From NCBI GenBank assembly GCA_012797725.1, contig JAAZON010000564.1, positions 1-12,934 of the forward strand: 12,934 bases of DNA, in the 5' to 3' direction. Numbering within the stretch: the stretch's first letter is position 1; each line of letters begins with the position of its first letter. The stretch is from SAR324 cluster bacterium (GTDB lineage: Bacteria; Bdellovibrionota; UBA2361; JAAZON01). Below, one piece after another: positions 1-7,171 of the stretch. Below the pieces are notes generated by a model. That model ran no database searches, was not told where the DNA came from, and saw only the letters and a program-made list of their open reading frames with translations. A program made the translations under genes and the position numbers.

Positions 1-168
1 CCGTCAATTTTTTAGCTTAAAAAGCCGCCCTTTTTCATTTTACCTGTATTTGTTTGACGGGAATTATTGCTATATTAATACTTGTTTTAACTGGCTTAAA
101 GCAATTTGGACTTAAACGAGGCATTTGGCTGCGTAGTCTAGTTGTATGTTTTATTGAGTATTAGGGGT
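1..168 (+). promoter_or_regulatory. Upstream region of smc with weak promoter candidate
   Basis: This AT-rich stretch has no convincing gene. A TTGACG at 54-59 followed after 16 bases by TAATAC at 76-81 could be a sigma-70-like promoter for smc, but the -10 match is poor (3 of 6). CCGTCAA at 1-7 and TTGACGG at 54-60 form a perfect 7-bp inverted repeat that starts at the window edge, so it may extend further left. The A-run/T-run around 19-35 with a CCGCC loop could be a weak terminator of an upstream gene. None of these is strong alone. Confidence 0.25.
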
Positions 169-3100
169 ATGCGTGTAACAAGATTAGAGATCTTTGGTTT
201 TAAATCTTTTATGGATCGTTTGGTTCTCCCTCTTGAGGGGGGGATTACGGGAGTAGTAGGTCCAAATGGCTGCGGCAAATCGAATATCGTTGATGCTATT
301 AGATGGATATTAGGTGAAAGCCGTGCAAGCAACTTGAGAGGCGGTGTTTTAGAAGACGTTATATTTAATGGGACGGACAAGCTTAGACCTCTTGGGCTTG
401 CAGAAGTAAGTATCACCGTGCGTGCAAGTGGGAATAATCTGCTAGCTGATATAAGCTCGCCCATCATTGAAATAGATGAACTATTAGAAGAATCGCTACT
501 GGATCTTGGCCCGGCAGCTAAAGCAGATACTTCGCTTGAGGAAGCAGAGCCGGCCCAAACAGAAGAAGCAAAAGACGAAACCGTCAAAGAGGAGAACAAG
601 GAAAGGCCCAAGCTTAAGGTTATCTCAGGAGGGTTAGATGAGAACCAGCAAGTTGGGGCAGGGATCGAAGAAGGCAACGAGAGTGATTCCGGTAAATCAA
701 AAGATCTTGTAGACGCAGCGTCGCTTGCTCTTAGACAGTTTCCTTGGATTCAACATGCTACGGAAGTACAAATAACGAGAAGACTTTACAGGAGTGGTGA
801 TTCAGAGTTCTTTATTAATCGCATACCATGTCGCCTGAAAGACATCAAAGACTTCTTCCGAACCATAGGAATCGCAGCTCGTGGCTATACTCTTGTTGCT
901 CAAGGAGAGGTGGCTCGAATTGTTACCGCGAAGCCAATGGATAGACGCCTGATTCTAGAAGAAGCAGCTGGAGTCGTTGGATTTCGCGATAAAATAGCCT
1001 CGGCGCAAAGGCGCTTAGATGATACCGAACTTAATGTGTCGCGCATAAATGATATTATTAAGGAAGTTGAGCGACAGGTGGGCTCTCTAAAGCGTCAAGC
1101 TGATAGGGCGAGAAATAGGCAAGCTCTAAAAGATCAACTACAAGAGAGAGAATGTGCTCTCTTCTCTGATTCCTTGAACACATTTTCTCGAAGACAAGAT
1201 GAGATAGAGACCAGACTTCATAAGGCAAAAAGTGAGGGGGAAAGGGCGGAAACCACCATGCATGCCGTTGCGAGCCGTGAAACAGCTGCAAGGGGTGATC
1301 TTATGCGTGTGGATATTGAAGGTGATACTTTGCGCGCGAAGATAGATGCTCTAAAGGAAGAGCTTCATAACCGCGCAAGACAGCGTGCTGATACTCGTTC
1401 TCGGATTGGTGAGCTTAGAGCCTTCGCATTAGGAAAAAAGACAGAGATCCAAAGGCTTGAGGAACGACGAGCAACGCTCATACAGCGTAAGAATGACTGT
1501 GCAAATGAGATCCAGAAGCTGGAAGCGCAGGAAAATGAGATATCGCTGAGACTTCGTGCAGGCGAGAACGGGGCCAAGGAAGAGTTGCACCGTCTTGGGA
1601 ATATATTGCAGAATTTGCAGCAAGAGCTAAGAGGAAAAGAAGCGGAGCTTCGTTCTTTAAGAGATAAGCTGATATCCAGACAAAGTTCCCTCGAATCAAT
1701 TCAAGAACAGTTGTTGAATGCTTCTCCAATCAATCGCTTGGAGGAAACCGCCAAGATCAAGAACAAGGACCTCCTTTCCAAGGATTTAAAGATGCTTATT
1801 GAGGGACTGATAATACCATCAGAGCTCTCAAAAGCAGTGCAAGCAGTGCTTGCAGAACGGGCTGCATTTTTAGTAGCGGAAGATCCTCATGGCGTAGGCG
1901 TTGCCTTCTCTCATCAAGTGAAGGAAATTGACAAGGATCGTAAAATGGGACTTGGGCTTGGAGTTTTTAAGGTGGGTAGCAGGACGGCCTCTATTCCAAC
2001 AGGCATCCCATTTCCTTCTCTATTGGAAGCAATTCGGGTAGATGAGGCATATGAGCATGCAGTAGGCCCACTTCTTGAGAAATGTTTTGTCGCTGATGAT
2101 GTTGATGCAGCCATTTCATTTTTCAAAGCAGCTCGTCAAGGAGGCAGGAAACTAGATGACGGGTTCACGCTAGTAACCCTTGATGGTGAGATCGTAACTA
2201 GTGACAGCTATTTTAGCTTCCGTCAAGATGGTGGACTCGTGCAGCTTAGAAATCGTTCCATTGAAATTGAAAGAGTGCTTAAACAACTGGAAGCAGAGCA
2301 AGCGGAGTTGCAAGGGAAACGCGACGCACTTGTTGAAAGCATTGCTTCGGTTGAGCAAAGACACAAAGAATTGTTTGCAGAGGTAGAGGCCCAGAATGCA
2401 TTGATGAGAGAGCTTAGTAGAGAGCAGGGGGCCATTCGCGGAAAATTACAGGCTGAAGGAAGAATAAGAGAACAGATAGAGAATGATCTTGAGAAAGTAA
2501 AAGTCCAAGTTCAAGAAGCCAATGCAAAGATTTCCGAATATGAGCAAGAAGAGCAAATTGTAACTGCTCAATTAGAAGCAATTGTTTCAGTGGATGATGA
2601 AGAAATTCGCAAGGAACTTGATTCATTGAATTCGCAATATGCCGGGATAGATAAGATTCGAAAAGAGGGGCGCTCTCGTTTGGACTCACTATCCAAAGAG
2701 GTTCAAGAAGCGAGAAACGCACTTGACGCAGCGCATTCGGAAATTTCTCGGGTCGAATTAGCAGCTCAACGTTTGACTCTTGAACAGGACGCTCTGAAGG
2801 AGAGAATCTTAACAGAGTATGGTGAAGATTTATTAGCTGATTTAATTAAGAGCGCTAGTAGGCGTGACCCTCTTGATGAAGAAAGCAAAGAGAGATATCA
2901 GGCGGATGTTCGACGTTTGCGAGAACGCATATTGCGAGAAGGAGATGTGGATCCTGAATCTGTGGATCGCTATGAGGCTGAGAAAGAAAGGTTGATTGAT
3001 CTTAGAACGCAGAGGGATGATCTTGAGAAGGCAGCAATAACTTTAAAGAAGACTATTGTTAAGCTTAGCGATGCTGCCGAGAAGCGCTTCGTCTCAGTCT

Positions 3101-3552
3101 TCCAGGCAGTTGAGAAGAACTTCGCTCGCCTGATACCTCAGTTGTTTGGTGGTGGTAAGGGTAGTATTGCCCTGACAGATCCTTCTAAGCCTCTTGACTC
3201 AGGAGTTGAAATAATGATGCGTCCTCCTGGAAAGAAGCCGAAAAGCATAGATCTCTTGTCGGGAGGAGAGAAGGCATTAACAGCAGTTGCTTTAATTTTT
3301 GCGATGTTCCTTGAGCGTCCAAGCCCGCTATGTGTGCTTGATGAAGTAGATGCGCCGCTTGATGATGCTAACTTGATTAGGTTCGTTTCCCTTGTGAAGG
3401 AAATGAGTGCGAAGACTCAGTTTATTATGATTACTCATAATAAACAAAGTATGGCCGTTGCTGATCGTTTAGTTGGTGTGACAATGGAGGAGCCGGGATC
3501 TTCGAAAGTTATTTCGGTGTCACTTCAAGAGGCATATAGCCAGGTGGCGTAA
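169..3552 (+). CDS. smc: Chromosome segregation protein Smc (condensin ATPase)
   Basis: Smc is the large ABC-type ATPase of the bacterial condensin complex. It dimerises at a hinge and works with ScpA/ScpB to organise and separate the chromosome. Residues are counted from the ATG at 169. Walker A GPNGCGKSN lies near 31-39, the RLYRSG and EEAAGV head motifs near 205-270, coiled coil about 270-525, a hinge-like region about 540-690, a second coiled coil to about 960, the signature LSGGEKALTA near 1030, Walker B LCVLDEVDAPLDD near 1054, then the ITHNK switch histidine. The full length, about 1127 residues, is normal for the family. A TTG at 142 would add nine residues, but family alignment (MRVTRLEIFGFKSF) and a TGAG about ten bases upstream favour the ATG. 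Oddity: a highly charged insertion of roughly 95-110 residues splits the N-terminal head between VRASG and EVQITRR. ftsY follows after 30 bases. Confidence 0.96.
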   Translation: MRVTRLEIFGFKSFMDRLVLPLEGGITGVVGPNGCGKSNIVDAIRWILGESRASNLRGGVLEDVIFNGTDKLRPLGLAEVSITVRASGNNLLADISSPIIEIDELLEESLLDLGPAAKADTSLEEAEPAQTEEAKDETVKEENKERPKLKVISGGLDENQQVGAGIEEGNESDSGKSKDLVDAASLALRQFPWIQHATEVQITRRLYRSGDSEFFINRIPCRLKDIKDFFRTIGIAARGYTLVAQGEVARIVTAKPMDRRLILEEAAGVVGFRDKIASAQRRLDDTELNVSRINDIIKEVERQVGSLKRQADRARNRQALKDQLQERECALFSDSLNTFSRRQDEIETRLHKAKSEGERAETTMHAVASRETAARGDLMRVDIEGDTLRAKIDALKEELHNRARQRADTRSRIGELRAFALGKKTEIQRLEERRATLIQRKNDCANEIQKLEAQENEISLRLRAGENGAKEELHRLGNILQNLQQELRGKEAELRSLRDKLISRQSSLESIQEQLLNASPINRLEETAKIKNKDLLSKDLKMLIEGLIIPSELSKAVQAVLAERAAFLVAEDPHGVGVAFSHQVKEIDKDRKMGLGLGVFKVGSRTASIPTGIPFPSLLEAIRVDEAYEHAVGPLLEKCFVADDVDAAISFFKAARQGGRKLDDGFTLVTLDGEIVTSDSYFSFRQDGGLVQLRNRSIEIERVLKQLEAEQAELQGKRDALVESIASVEQRHKELFAEVEAQNALMRELSREQGAIRGKLQAEGRIREQIENDLEKVKVQVQEANAKISEYEQEEQIVTAQLEAIVSVDDEEIRKELDSLNSQYAGIDKIRKEGRSRLDSLSKEVQEARNALDAAHSEISRVELAAQRLTLEQDALKERILTEYGEDLLADLIKSASRRDPLDEESKERYQADVRRLRERILREGDVDPESVDRYEAEKERLIDLRTQRDDLEKAAITLKKTIVKLSDAAEKRFVSVFQAVEKNFARLIPQLFGGGKGSIALTDPSKPLDSGVEIMMRPPGKKPKSIDLLSGGEKALTAVALIFAMFLERPSPLCVLDEVDAPLDDANLIRFVSLVKEMSAKTQFIMITHNKQSMAVADRLVGVTMEEPGSSKVISVSLQEAYSQVA

Positions 3553-3582
3553 AGGAAAATAGAAAACCGTTGGAGAGAAGAT

Positions 3583-4983
3583 ATGGGGAACATATTTGAT
3601 TCACTCTATGCAGTAATTCTAGGTGCCAGTGAAGGCATAGCTCAGTCAGATGAAATCACCTTGCTGACTATAGCCGTGGCGCTTCTAGCATTACTTGTTT
3701 CCCTTAGATCTATGAGACTTTCAGGTCGTGGCAAGGTTGAAGACGAAAGCAGCGAGCTTTTAAAGAGTGGGCTTCAGGGAAAGATTGCTCGTCTTGAAAG
3801 AAGTCTTAATGACCTTCGCACAGAAACTCTTCGAGAAATTGCGCTTCTTAAAGGAGCCAAAGAAGAAGGCCTTTCAGCGAAAAGTGAAGAAGATGAGACG
3901 GCAGACTTGGACTCTGATGAATCAGTTGAAGGAAGTACAGAATCAAAAGAAGAGAGCCTATCGCTAAGGCTTCAAAAAACCAGGAGTGGTTTTCTTGACA
4001 AGCTAAAAGGACTTTTTAGCAAGAAAGCTACTTTAAGCGAAGAGAGCATCGAAGAGCTTGAAGGCATACTTATTGGAAGCGACTTAGGGGTAAAAACAAG
4101 TACTAAACTTTTGGAGGATTTGAAGGCAAAAATTTCCGATAAAACAGAAATTAATGAAGGTGAATTTAAGAGTTTTTTAAAGGATGAACTTGTTGGGATA
4201 TTAAAAAGCAATGTGGATGCGATTAACGAGATAAAAGCTTCCAGAATAGATGGGCGTCCACAGGTGGTTTTGCTGGTTGGGGTAAACGGGGTCGGTAAGA
4301 CAACAAGTGCAGCGAAACTTGGAGCTTCTTTAAAATCTCAAGGCGCGCGGGTGCTTCTTGTTGCAGCAGATACTTTCAGAGCAGCCGCTGTTGAGCAGCT
4401 TGTTGAATGGGGCTCGCGTGTTGATATACCAGTGCTTTGTGGTAAACCGGATGCACGACCCCAGACAGTGGTCTTTGACGCAATGCAAAGAGCAGCAGAT
4501 GAGGGCTTTGATGTAGTAATTGTTGATACTGCAGGCAGATTGCACACAAAGTCAAATCTCATGCAAGAACTTGAAGGTATAAGCAACATAATCAAGCGCT
4601 TTAATAATAATGGCCCAGACGAGACCATCCTCGTGCTTGATGGCGCAACGGGGCAAAACGCTCTGCAACAGGCGAAGGAGTTTCATGAAGCAGTTCCGCT
4701 AAGCGGCATCATCATCACCAAACTTGATGGAACTCCAAAGGGAGGGATAGTTGTCGCAATAAAAGATGAGTTGGGAATTCCAATTCGTTATATTGGAGTT
4801 GGTGAATCACAAAATGATCTGAGAGTATTTAATCCAGAAGAATTTGCAGAGGCAATTTTAAATGCAGACATCGGGGAAAAGCCTCAGAAGGTCTCCGCCC
4901 ATGCCAATACTCGACGCAAAAAGCGCAGGAAGGAGAAGGATGATTTGACAGAGGAATGCGAGCTTAACAAGCCAGTGCCCTAG
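3583..4983 (+). CDS. ftsY: Signal recognition particle receptor FtsY
   Basis: FtsY is the membrane-associated SRP GTPase that receives Ffh-bound ribosome-nascent chain complexes and hands them to the SecYEG translocon. All NG-domain motifs are visible: G1 GVNGVGKTT (233-241), DTFRAAAVEQ (263 on), DTAGRL (315 on), TKLDGTPKGG (379 on) and closing GVGES (405-409). The helical N domain covers about 140-215. The first 50 residues hold a hydrophobic segment (about 25-42) likely to be a transmembrane anchor, which many FtsY proteins lack. It is followed by an acidic Glu/Ser-rich A-type linker. A basic tail of about 40 residues (RRKKRRK at 444-450) extends past the G domain, which is unusual. The start at 3583 has GGAGAG at 3572-3577, seven bases after GGAG. 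It is probably cotranscribed with smc. Its TAG stop overlaps the stop of the convergent sigma gene. Confidence 0.97.
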   Translation: MGNIFDSLYAVILGASEGIAQSDEITLLTIAVALLALLVSLRSMRLSGRGKVEDESSELLKSGLQGKIARLERSLNDLRTETLREIALLKGAKEEGLSAKSEEDETADLDSDESVEGSTESKEESLSLRLQKTRSGFLDKLKGLFSKKATLSEESIEELEGILIGSDLGVKTSTKLLEDLKAKISDKTEINEGEFKSFLKDELVGILKSNVDAINEIKASRIDGRPQVVLLVGVNGVGKTTSAAKLGASLKSQGARVLLVAADTFRAAAVEQLVEWGSRVDIPVLCGKPDARPQTVVFDAMQRAADEGFDVVIVDTAGRLHTKSNLMQELEGISNIIKRFNNNGPDETILVLDGATGQNALQQAKEFHEAVPLSGIIITKLDGTPKGGIVVAIKDELGIPIRYIGVGESQNDLRVFNPEEFAEAILNADIGEKPQKVSAHANTRRKKRRKEKDDLTEECELNKPVP

Positions 4984-5849
4984 AAAGCCTTCTCTTGTTT
5001 AGAGGCATTCGATTTCATTTTGATCAGAGCCCTACGATGAATCTGGCGTGCTCGTTCTTTACTTATACCCAGAATAAGGCCGATCTCTTTAAATGTTCGA
5101 GGAACCTCATCATGTATTCCAAATCTCAAGTGAATTGTAATTTTTTCTTGTAATGTCAGTCCATCAAAAAGGTCTTCTGTAGAAGTCGTTTGTTTGAGTG
5201 CACGTGTTTCCGTCCCTTCATCATGGCATGGGAGTAGATCTTTTAATGTCAGGCCCTCTGGTCCAGGTAGAGGTACATCAAGAGAGAGAGGGGGGCTTGA
5301 AATAGAAATTAAATTTTCGATCTTTTCTATAGGTTCTCCAATATCCTCTGCGATTGATTTTGTTGTTGGGGTATCGCCATTTTGTTCATGTCTTTCAATG
5401 CTTCGAGCAATTTTTGCAGTAATTACCCCTACATGAAAGGGTAGTCTTATCGTTTGAGCATGTTCCATTACTGCCCTTGAAATGGATTGATATATCCAGT
5501 TAACTGCATAGGTGCTTAGTCTTGTTCCACGATCGGGGTCATATCTTTCAAGAGCTTTAGAGAAACCAATGACACCATATTGTACGAGATCCTCAAGCGG
5601 TATGCCACATCGAGAGAATTTCTTCGCTACTAACATGATAAGTCTGATGTTATGCTCAATTAATGCATGTCGGGCTTGTTCGTTTCCCTGCTTCATCAGA
5701 TAGATAAGGCGGATCTCTTCAGTTTGGCTAAGGATCGGATGTCTTGCTAATCTTGCAAGATAATTATCATCCTCATTAAAGGCATAATTAGGCTTTCTTT
5801 TGTGATCTATGGGATTTGTGATTCTTGTACGACTTATAATTACATTCAT
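4980..5849 (-). CDS. RNA polymerase sigma-70 family factor (group 2/3, RpoD/RpoS-like)
   Basis: This 289-residue sigma factor should direct RNA polymerase to an alternative promoter set. Region 1.2 lies at about 27-55 (ARHPILSQTEEIRL). Region 2 lies at about 56-137, including IRLIMLVAKKF, DLVQYGVIGFSKALERYD and the -10 recognition stretch with WIYQSISRAV and AQTIRLP. Region 3 runs about 139-200. Region 4 lies at about 228-280 (LRFGIHDEVPRTFKEIG, then the helix-turn-helix ILGISKERARQIHRRALIKM). Region 1.1 of primary sigmas is missing, and length and motifs resemble RpoS and other group 2/3 factors. I cannot assign it to RpoS, RpoH or a flagellar factor. The ATG has no Shine-Dalgarno sequence and sits only a few bases after a -10 element. 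The stop lies inside the ftsY stop, so each gene is transcribed antisense to the other's 3' end unless termination is inside a gene. Confidence 0.93.
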   Translation of the reverse strand: MNVIISRTRITNPIDHKRKPNYAFNEDDNYLARLARHPILSQTEEIRLIYLMKQGNEQARHALIEHNIRLIMLVAKKFSRCGIPLEDLVQYGVIGFSKALERYDPDRGTRLSTYAVNWIYQSISRAVMEHAQTIRLPFHVGVITAKIARSIERHEQNGDTPTTKSIAEDIGEPIEKIENLISISSPPLSLDVPLPGPEGLTLKDLLPCHDEGTETRALKQTTSTEDLFDGLTLQEKITIHLRFGIHDEVPRTFKEIGLILGISKERARQIHRRALIKMKSNASKQEKAF

Positions 5850-5857
5850 GATATCTA

Positions 5858-5887
5858 ATATTATGAGGTTTTACAATCCATAGTCAA
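5858..5887 (-). promoter_or_regulatory. Promoter of the sigma factor gene
   Basis: Read on the minus strand, TTGACT (complement of 5882-5887) is followed after 16 bases by CATAAT (5860-5865), or after 18 bases by TAATAT (5858-5863). The pair matches the sigma-70 consensus at five of six positions for -35 and, for CATAAT, five of six for -10. Transcription would start around 5851-5853, only 1-4 bases before the ATG at 5849, which predicts a leaderless or nearly leaderless message. This agrees with the lack of a ribosome binding site. Not measured here; inferred from spacing. Confidence 0.6.
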
Positions 5888-6099
5888 ATGGAGAGAAATG
5901 TTAGAAAGACACGCGGAAGAATTCAAAACTTTTTTCACAACCTTCCCTACACATTTTCGAATACATATAGTCTACCTAACTATTGGAGAAATATGGCATA
6001 GAAAGATAATGATGATCCCTGGGAAAACAAAATCCAGGGTCTATTTGATCCATTTATATTATTTGTTTTTCCGGAAGCCCATTTGGAAATCGATTGGTG

Positions 6100-6131
6100 A
6101 AAAAAGCCTAAGTCCCTGAATAAGGAACTTA
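6100..6131 (-). terminator. Rho-independent terminator candidate for the toxin-antitoxin operon
   Basis: On the minus strand TAAGTTCCT and AGGGACTTA (9 bp, one mismatch) pair around a 5-base loop, and six T residues (complement of 6100-6105) follow three to four bases after the stem. The layout is that of an intrinsic terminator, though the stem has only moderate GC. It lies about 150 bases downstream of the toxin stop codon, in the right direction to end that transcript before the divergent sigma promoter. Confidence 0.45.
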
Positions 6132-6163
6132 AGCAAATTGCTTCTGAATTAATTATTGTTGTA

Positions 6164-6267
6164 CCTTTTGTGTCCTCTGGGCCCTCTGTGGTTGACAGAC
6201 ATAAAGAATATTTTTTACTTTGATCAGGAGTCATTTTTAAACCACAGAACATACGGAGCACACAAGG
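6164..6267. repeat. Imperfect inverted repeat of the ACCACAGAG type
   Basis: The left arm (6164-6193) ends in CCCTCTGTGGTT and the right arm (6240-6267) begins AACCACAGA and ends GCACACAAGG. The reverse complement of one arm resembles the other over about 28 bases with several mismatches and a short gap, and the outer ends CCTT/AAGG also pair. A 46-base spacer separates the arms. From memory, unverified by search, ACCACAGAG-rich units are scattered in many bacterial genomes as intergenic repeats. It could fold as a long hairpin in either transcript. Only one copy is visible here. Confidence 0.5.
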
Positions 6268-6277
6268 CTTAAAGAGC

Positions 6278-6697
6278 CTAGTTTAAGGGTAGCAACTTCA
6301 AGGCTCGCTTTTTCGATAGGCGATAAGTGGAGAAATTTTTTTTGTCTAGGGTAAAAACATAATCCAGATTCTCGCGCTCTGCCAAATAAGTAATTGAGGC
6401 ATCAGCAGGCAGAGCCCCGATGTCATTATAGCGTTTTAAGAAGTTATGGATCCATGCGGGTGCTTTATCATCCAAATCAAGTATCAATAAAAGTCCCCCG
6501 TTGATTGCCGAAAAAATTCCGTCAATAGCCTTCTTGTTTTTCCGAAGTAGCCAAGATGCTTCGGTAAGAACAGGCCAGGAAGTGATCATAGGAGGAACAA
6601 TGTCCTTCATAACGTTAAGACACAGCTCATGATATTGGTCACGACTTGAAAGCAGGGCCACAATAGGACCTGTGTCGATTAAGACGCGAGTTTTCAT
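6278..6697 (-). CDS. vapC: PIN-domain ribonuclease toxin (VapC family)
   Basis: The 139-residue protein is the usual size for a VapC toxin, a metal-dependent RNase that blocks growth by cutting RNA when its antitoxin is lost. The four acidic residues expected of a PIN active site are visible: D8 in VLIDTG, E46 in VLTEASW, D99 in LPADASI and D118 in FTLDKKNF. No truncation is apparent, so it looks active. Its ATG overlaps the stop of the upstream antitoxin gene in an ATGA junction (6694-6697), the common arrangement for coupled translation. The RNA target cannot be read from sequence. Chromosomal pairs of this kind often travel with mobile DNA, and here it lies next to conjugation genes. Confidence 0.88.
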   Translation of the reverse strand: MKTRVLIDTGPIVALLSSRDQYHELCLNVMKDIVPPMITSWPVLTEASWLLRKNKKAIDGIFSAINGGLLLILDLDDKAPAWIHNFLKRYNDIGALPADASITYLAERENLDYVFTLDKKNFSTYRLSKKRALKLLPLN

Positions 6698-6942
6698 TTT
6701 CCAAAACCTTCAAGATATTTATTGTTACTGCTTAAGTCTTTAGGAAGTCCTGCTACCCCGTTCGTAAGGCCAAGCCTTGCAGCAAGATCAAAGCACGATT
6801 CATGGCTTCGATAACGAGCCAAATACTCTCGAATAGCCTGCCTTATGACTTCAGATTCATTTTCCTTCAAGCTGTTAGCAACTTCTTCTAGGAGATCGAG
6901 AAGCTCCTCTTCAATCCTTACTGCAATTTTTATTTTTGCCAT
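6694..6942 (-). CDS. vapB: Ribbon-helix-helix antitoxin partner of the PIN toxin
   Basis: This 82-residue protein begins with a short beta strand (KIKIAVRI) and two helices (EEELLDLLEEVANSL, then ESEVIRQAIREYLARY), the layout of a ribbon-helix-helix DNA-binding dimer. The C-terminal part (about 50-82) is less ordered in composition and would be expected to thread into the toxin and block it. The ATG at 6942 is preferred over one at 6960 because AAGGA (complement of 6951-6955) sits about eight bases upstream of it. The upstream start lacks a well-spaced ribosome site. The gene should repress its own operon, probably through the palindrome at 7022-7051. VapB antitoxins come in several DNA-binding folds, so the name reflects the partner rather than a specific family match. 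Confidence 0.82.
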   Translation of the reverse strand: MAKIKIAVRIEEELLDLLEEVANSLKENESEVIRQAIREYLARYRSHESCFDLAARLGLTNGVAGLPKDLSSNNKYLEGFGK

Positions 6943-7171
6943 TTTTTGAATCCTTCTCATTGCTATGACTTTTCAGCTCCAAAAGAACATAGCTCTCAAA
7001 ATTCATTGAAAACCCTGGTGATGTCAGACATTTTATAATAAATGTCCGACAATGGGAAAAGCAGAAAACTCTAGCCTGAGCTAAATGCTTATGAATCGAG
7101 AAAACTTCAAAAAAGTTGTCAATATTTGCAATGATACTCTCGAAGCTAGCAGACTTCTGTTGCACAGACAT
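6911..7171 (-). CDS. Possible small ORF of unknown function with strong ribosome site
   Basis: A minus-strand ORF of 86 codons starts at ATG 7171, eight bases downstream of a purine-rich GGAGGGAG, one of the best Shine-Dalgarno sequences in the window. It begins MSVQQKSASFESIIANI and continues through a Cys/Phe-rich middle into a Lys/Asn/Ser-rich end. It overlaps the antitoxin start by 32 bases and reads straight through the palindrome at 7022-7051. I recognise no family. Against it: the Lys/Asn-rich tail looks like out-of-frame antitoxin sequence, and the palindrome and promoter candidate suggest regulatory DNA. It may be a remnant gene or a chance ORF. Confidence 0.25.
   Translation of the reverse strand: MSVQQKSASFESIIANIDNFFEVFSIHKHLAQARVFCFSHCRTFIIKCLTSPGFSMNFESYVLLELKSHSNEKDSKNGKNKNCSKD
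7022..7051 (-). promoter_or_regulatory. Palindromic operator with embedded promoter of the toxin-antitoxin operon
   Basis: TGTCAGACATTT and AAATGTCCGACA form 12-bp arms with a single mismatch around a 6-base TATAAT spacer. On the minus strand a promoter overlaps it: TATAAA (complement of 7032-7037) lies 17 bases from TTTTCC (complement of 7055-7060); the -35 match is weak. Transcription would start near 7025, leaving a leader of about 80 bases before the antitoxin ATG. Placement suits autorepression by the ribbon-helix-helix protein, which is inference from the usual design of such operons. Confidence 0.5.

Larger units (their letters stand above)
5888..6277. other. Non-coding stretch between sigma factor and toxin genes
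   Basis: No coding region is supported. A short plus-strand ORF (5898-6119) and a minus-strand ORF (5980-6261) exist but show no family resemblance, and the latter is formed partly by the repeat at 6164-6267. The stretch holds a minus-strand terminator candidate (6100-6131), the inverted repeat, and a small CCCTGG/CCAGGG dyad at 6017-6022 and 6033-6038 without a T-run. It separates the sigma gene from the 3' end of the toxin gene. Confidence 0.6.

Noticed and set aside
142..168. TTG at 142 as the smc start
   Set aside because: It adds nine residues not matched in the family; the ATG at 169 aligns with the conserved Smc N-terminus.
138..677. Minus-strand ORF of 179 codons opposite the smc start
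   Set aside because: Its Ser/Ala/Pro-rich sequence is the antisense of the charged insertion in Smc, and the sense frame has clear Smc motifs on both sides.
6017..6038. CCCTGG/CCAGGG hairpin as a terminator
   Set aside because: Six-base stem with an 11-base loop and no T-run on either strand.
5898..6119. Plus-strand ORF of 73 codons with GGAGAG just upstream
   Set aside because: The spacing to the ATG is short, the composition (many His, Ile, Phe, Tyr) resembles translated AT-rich intergenic DNA, and no motif is recognisable. It overlaps the minus-strand terminator candidate.
5980..6261. Minus-strand ORF of 93 codons
   Set aside because: Much of it is translation of the inverted repeat at 6164-6267 and of the terminator stem; no ribosome site or family resemblance.
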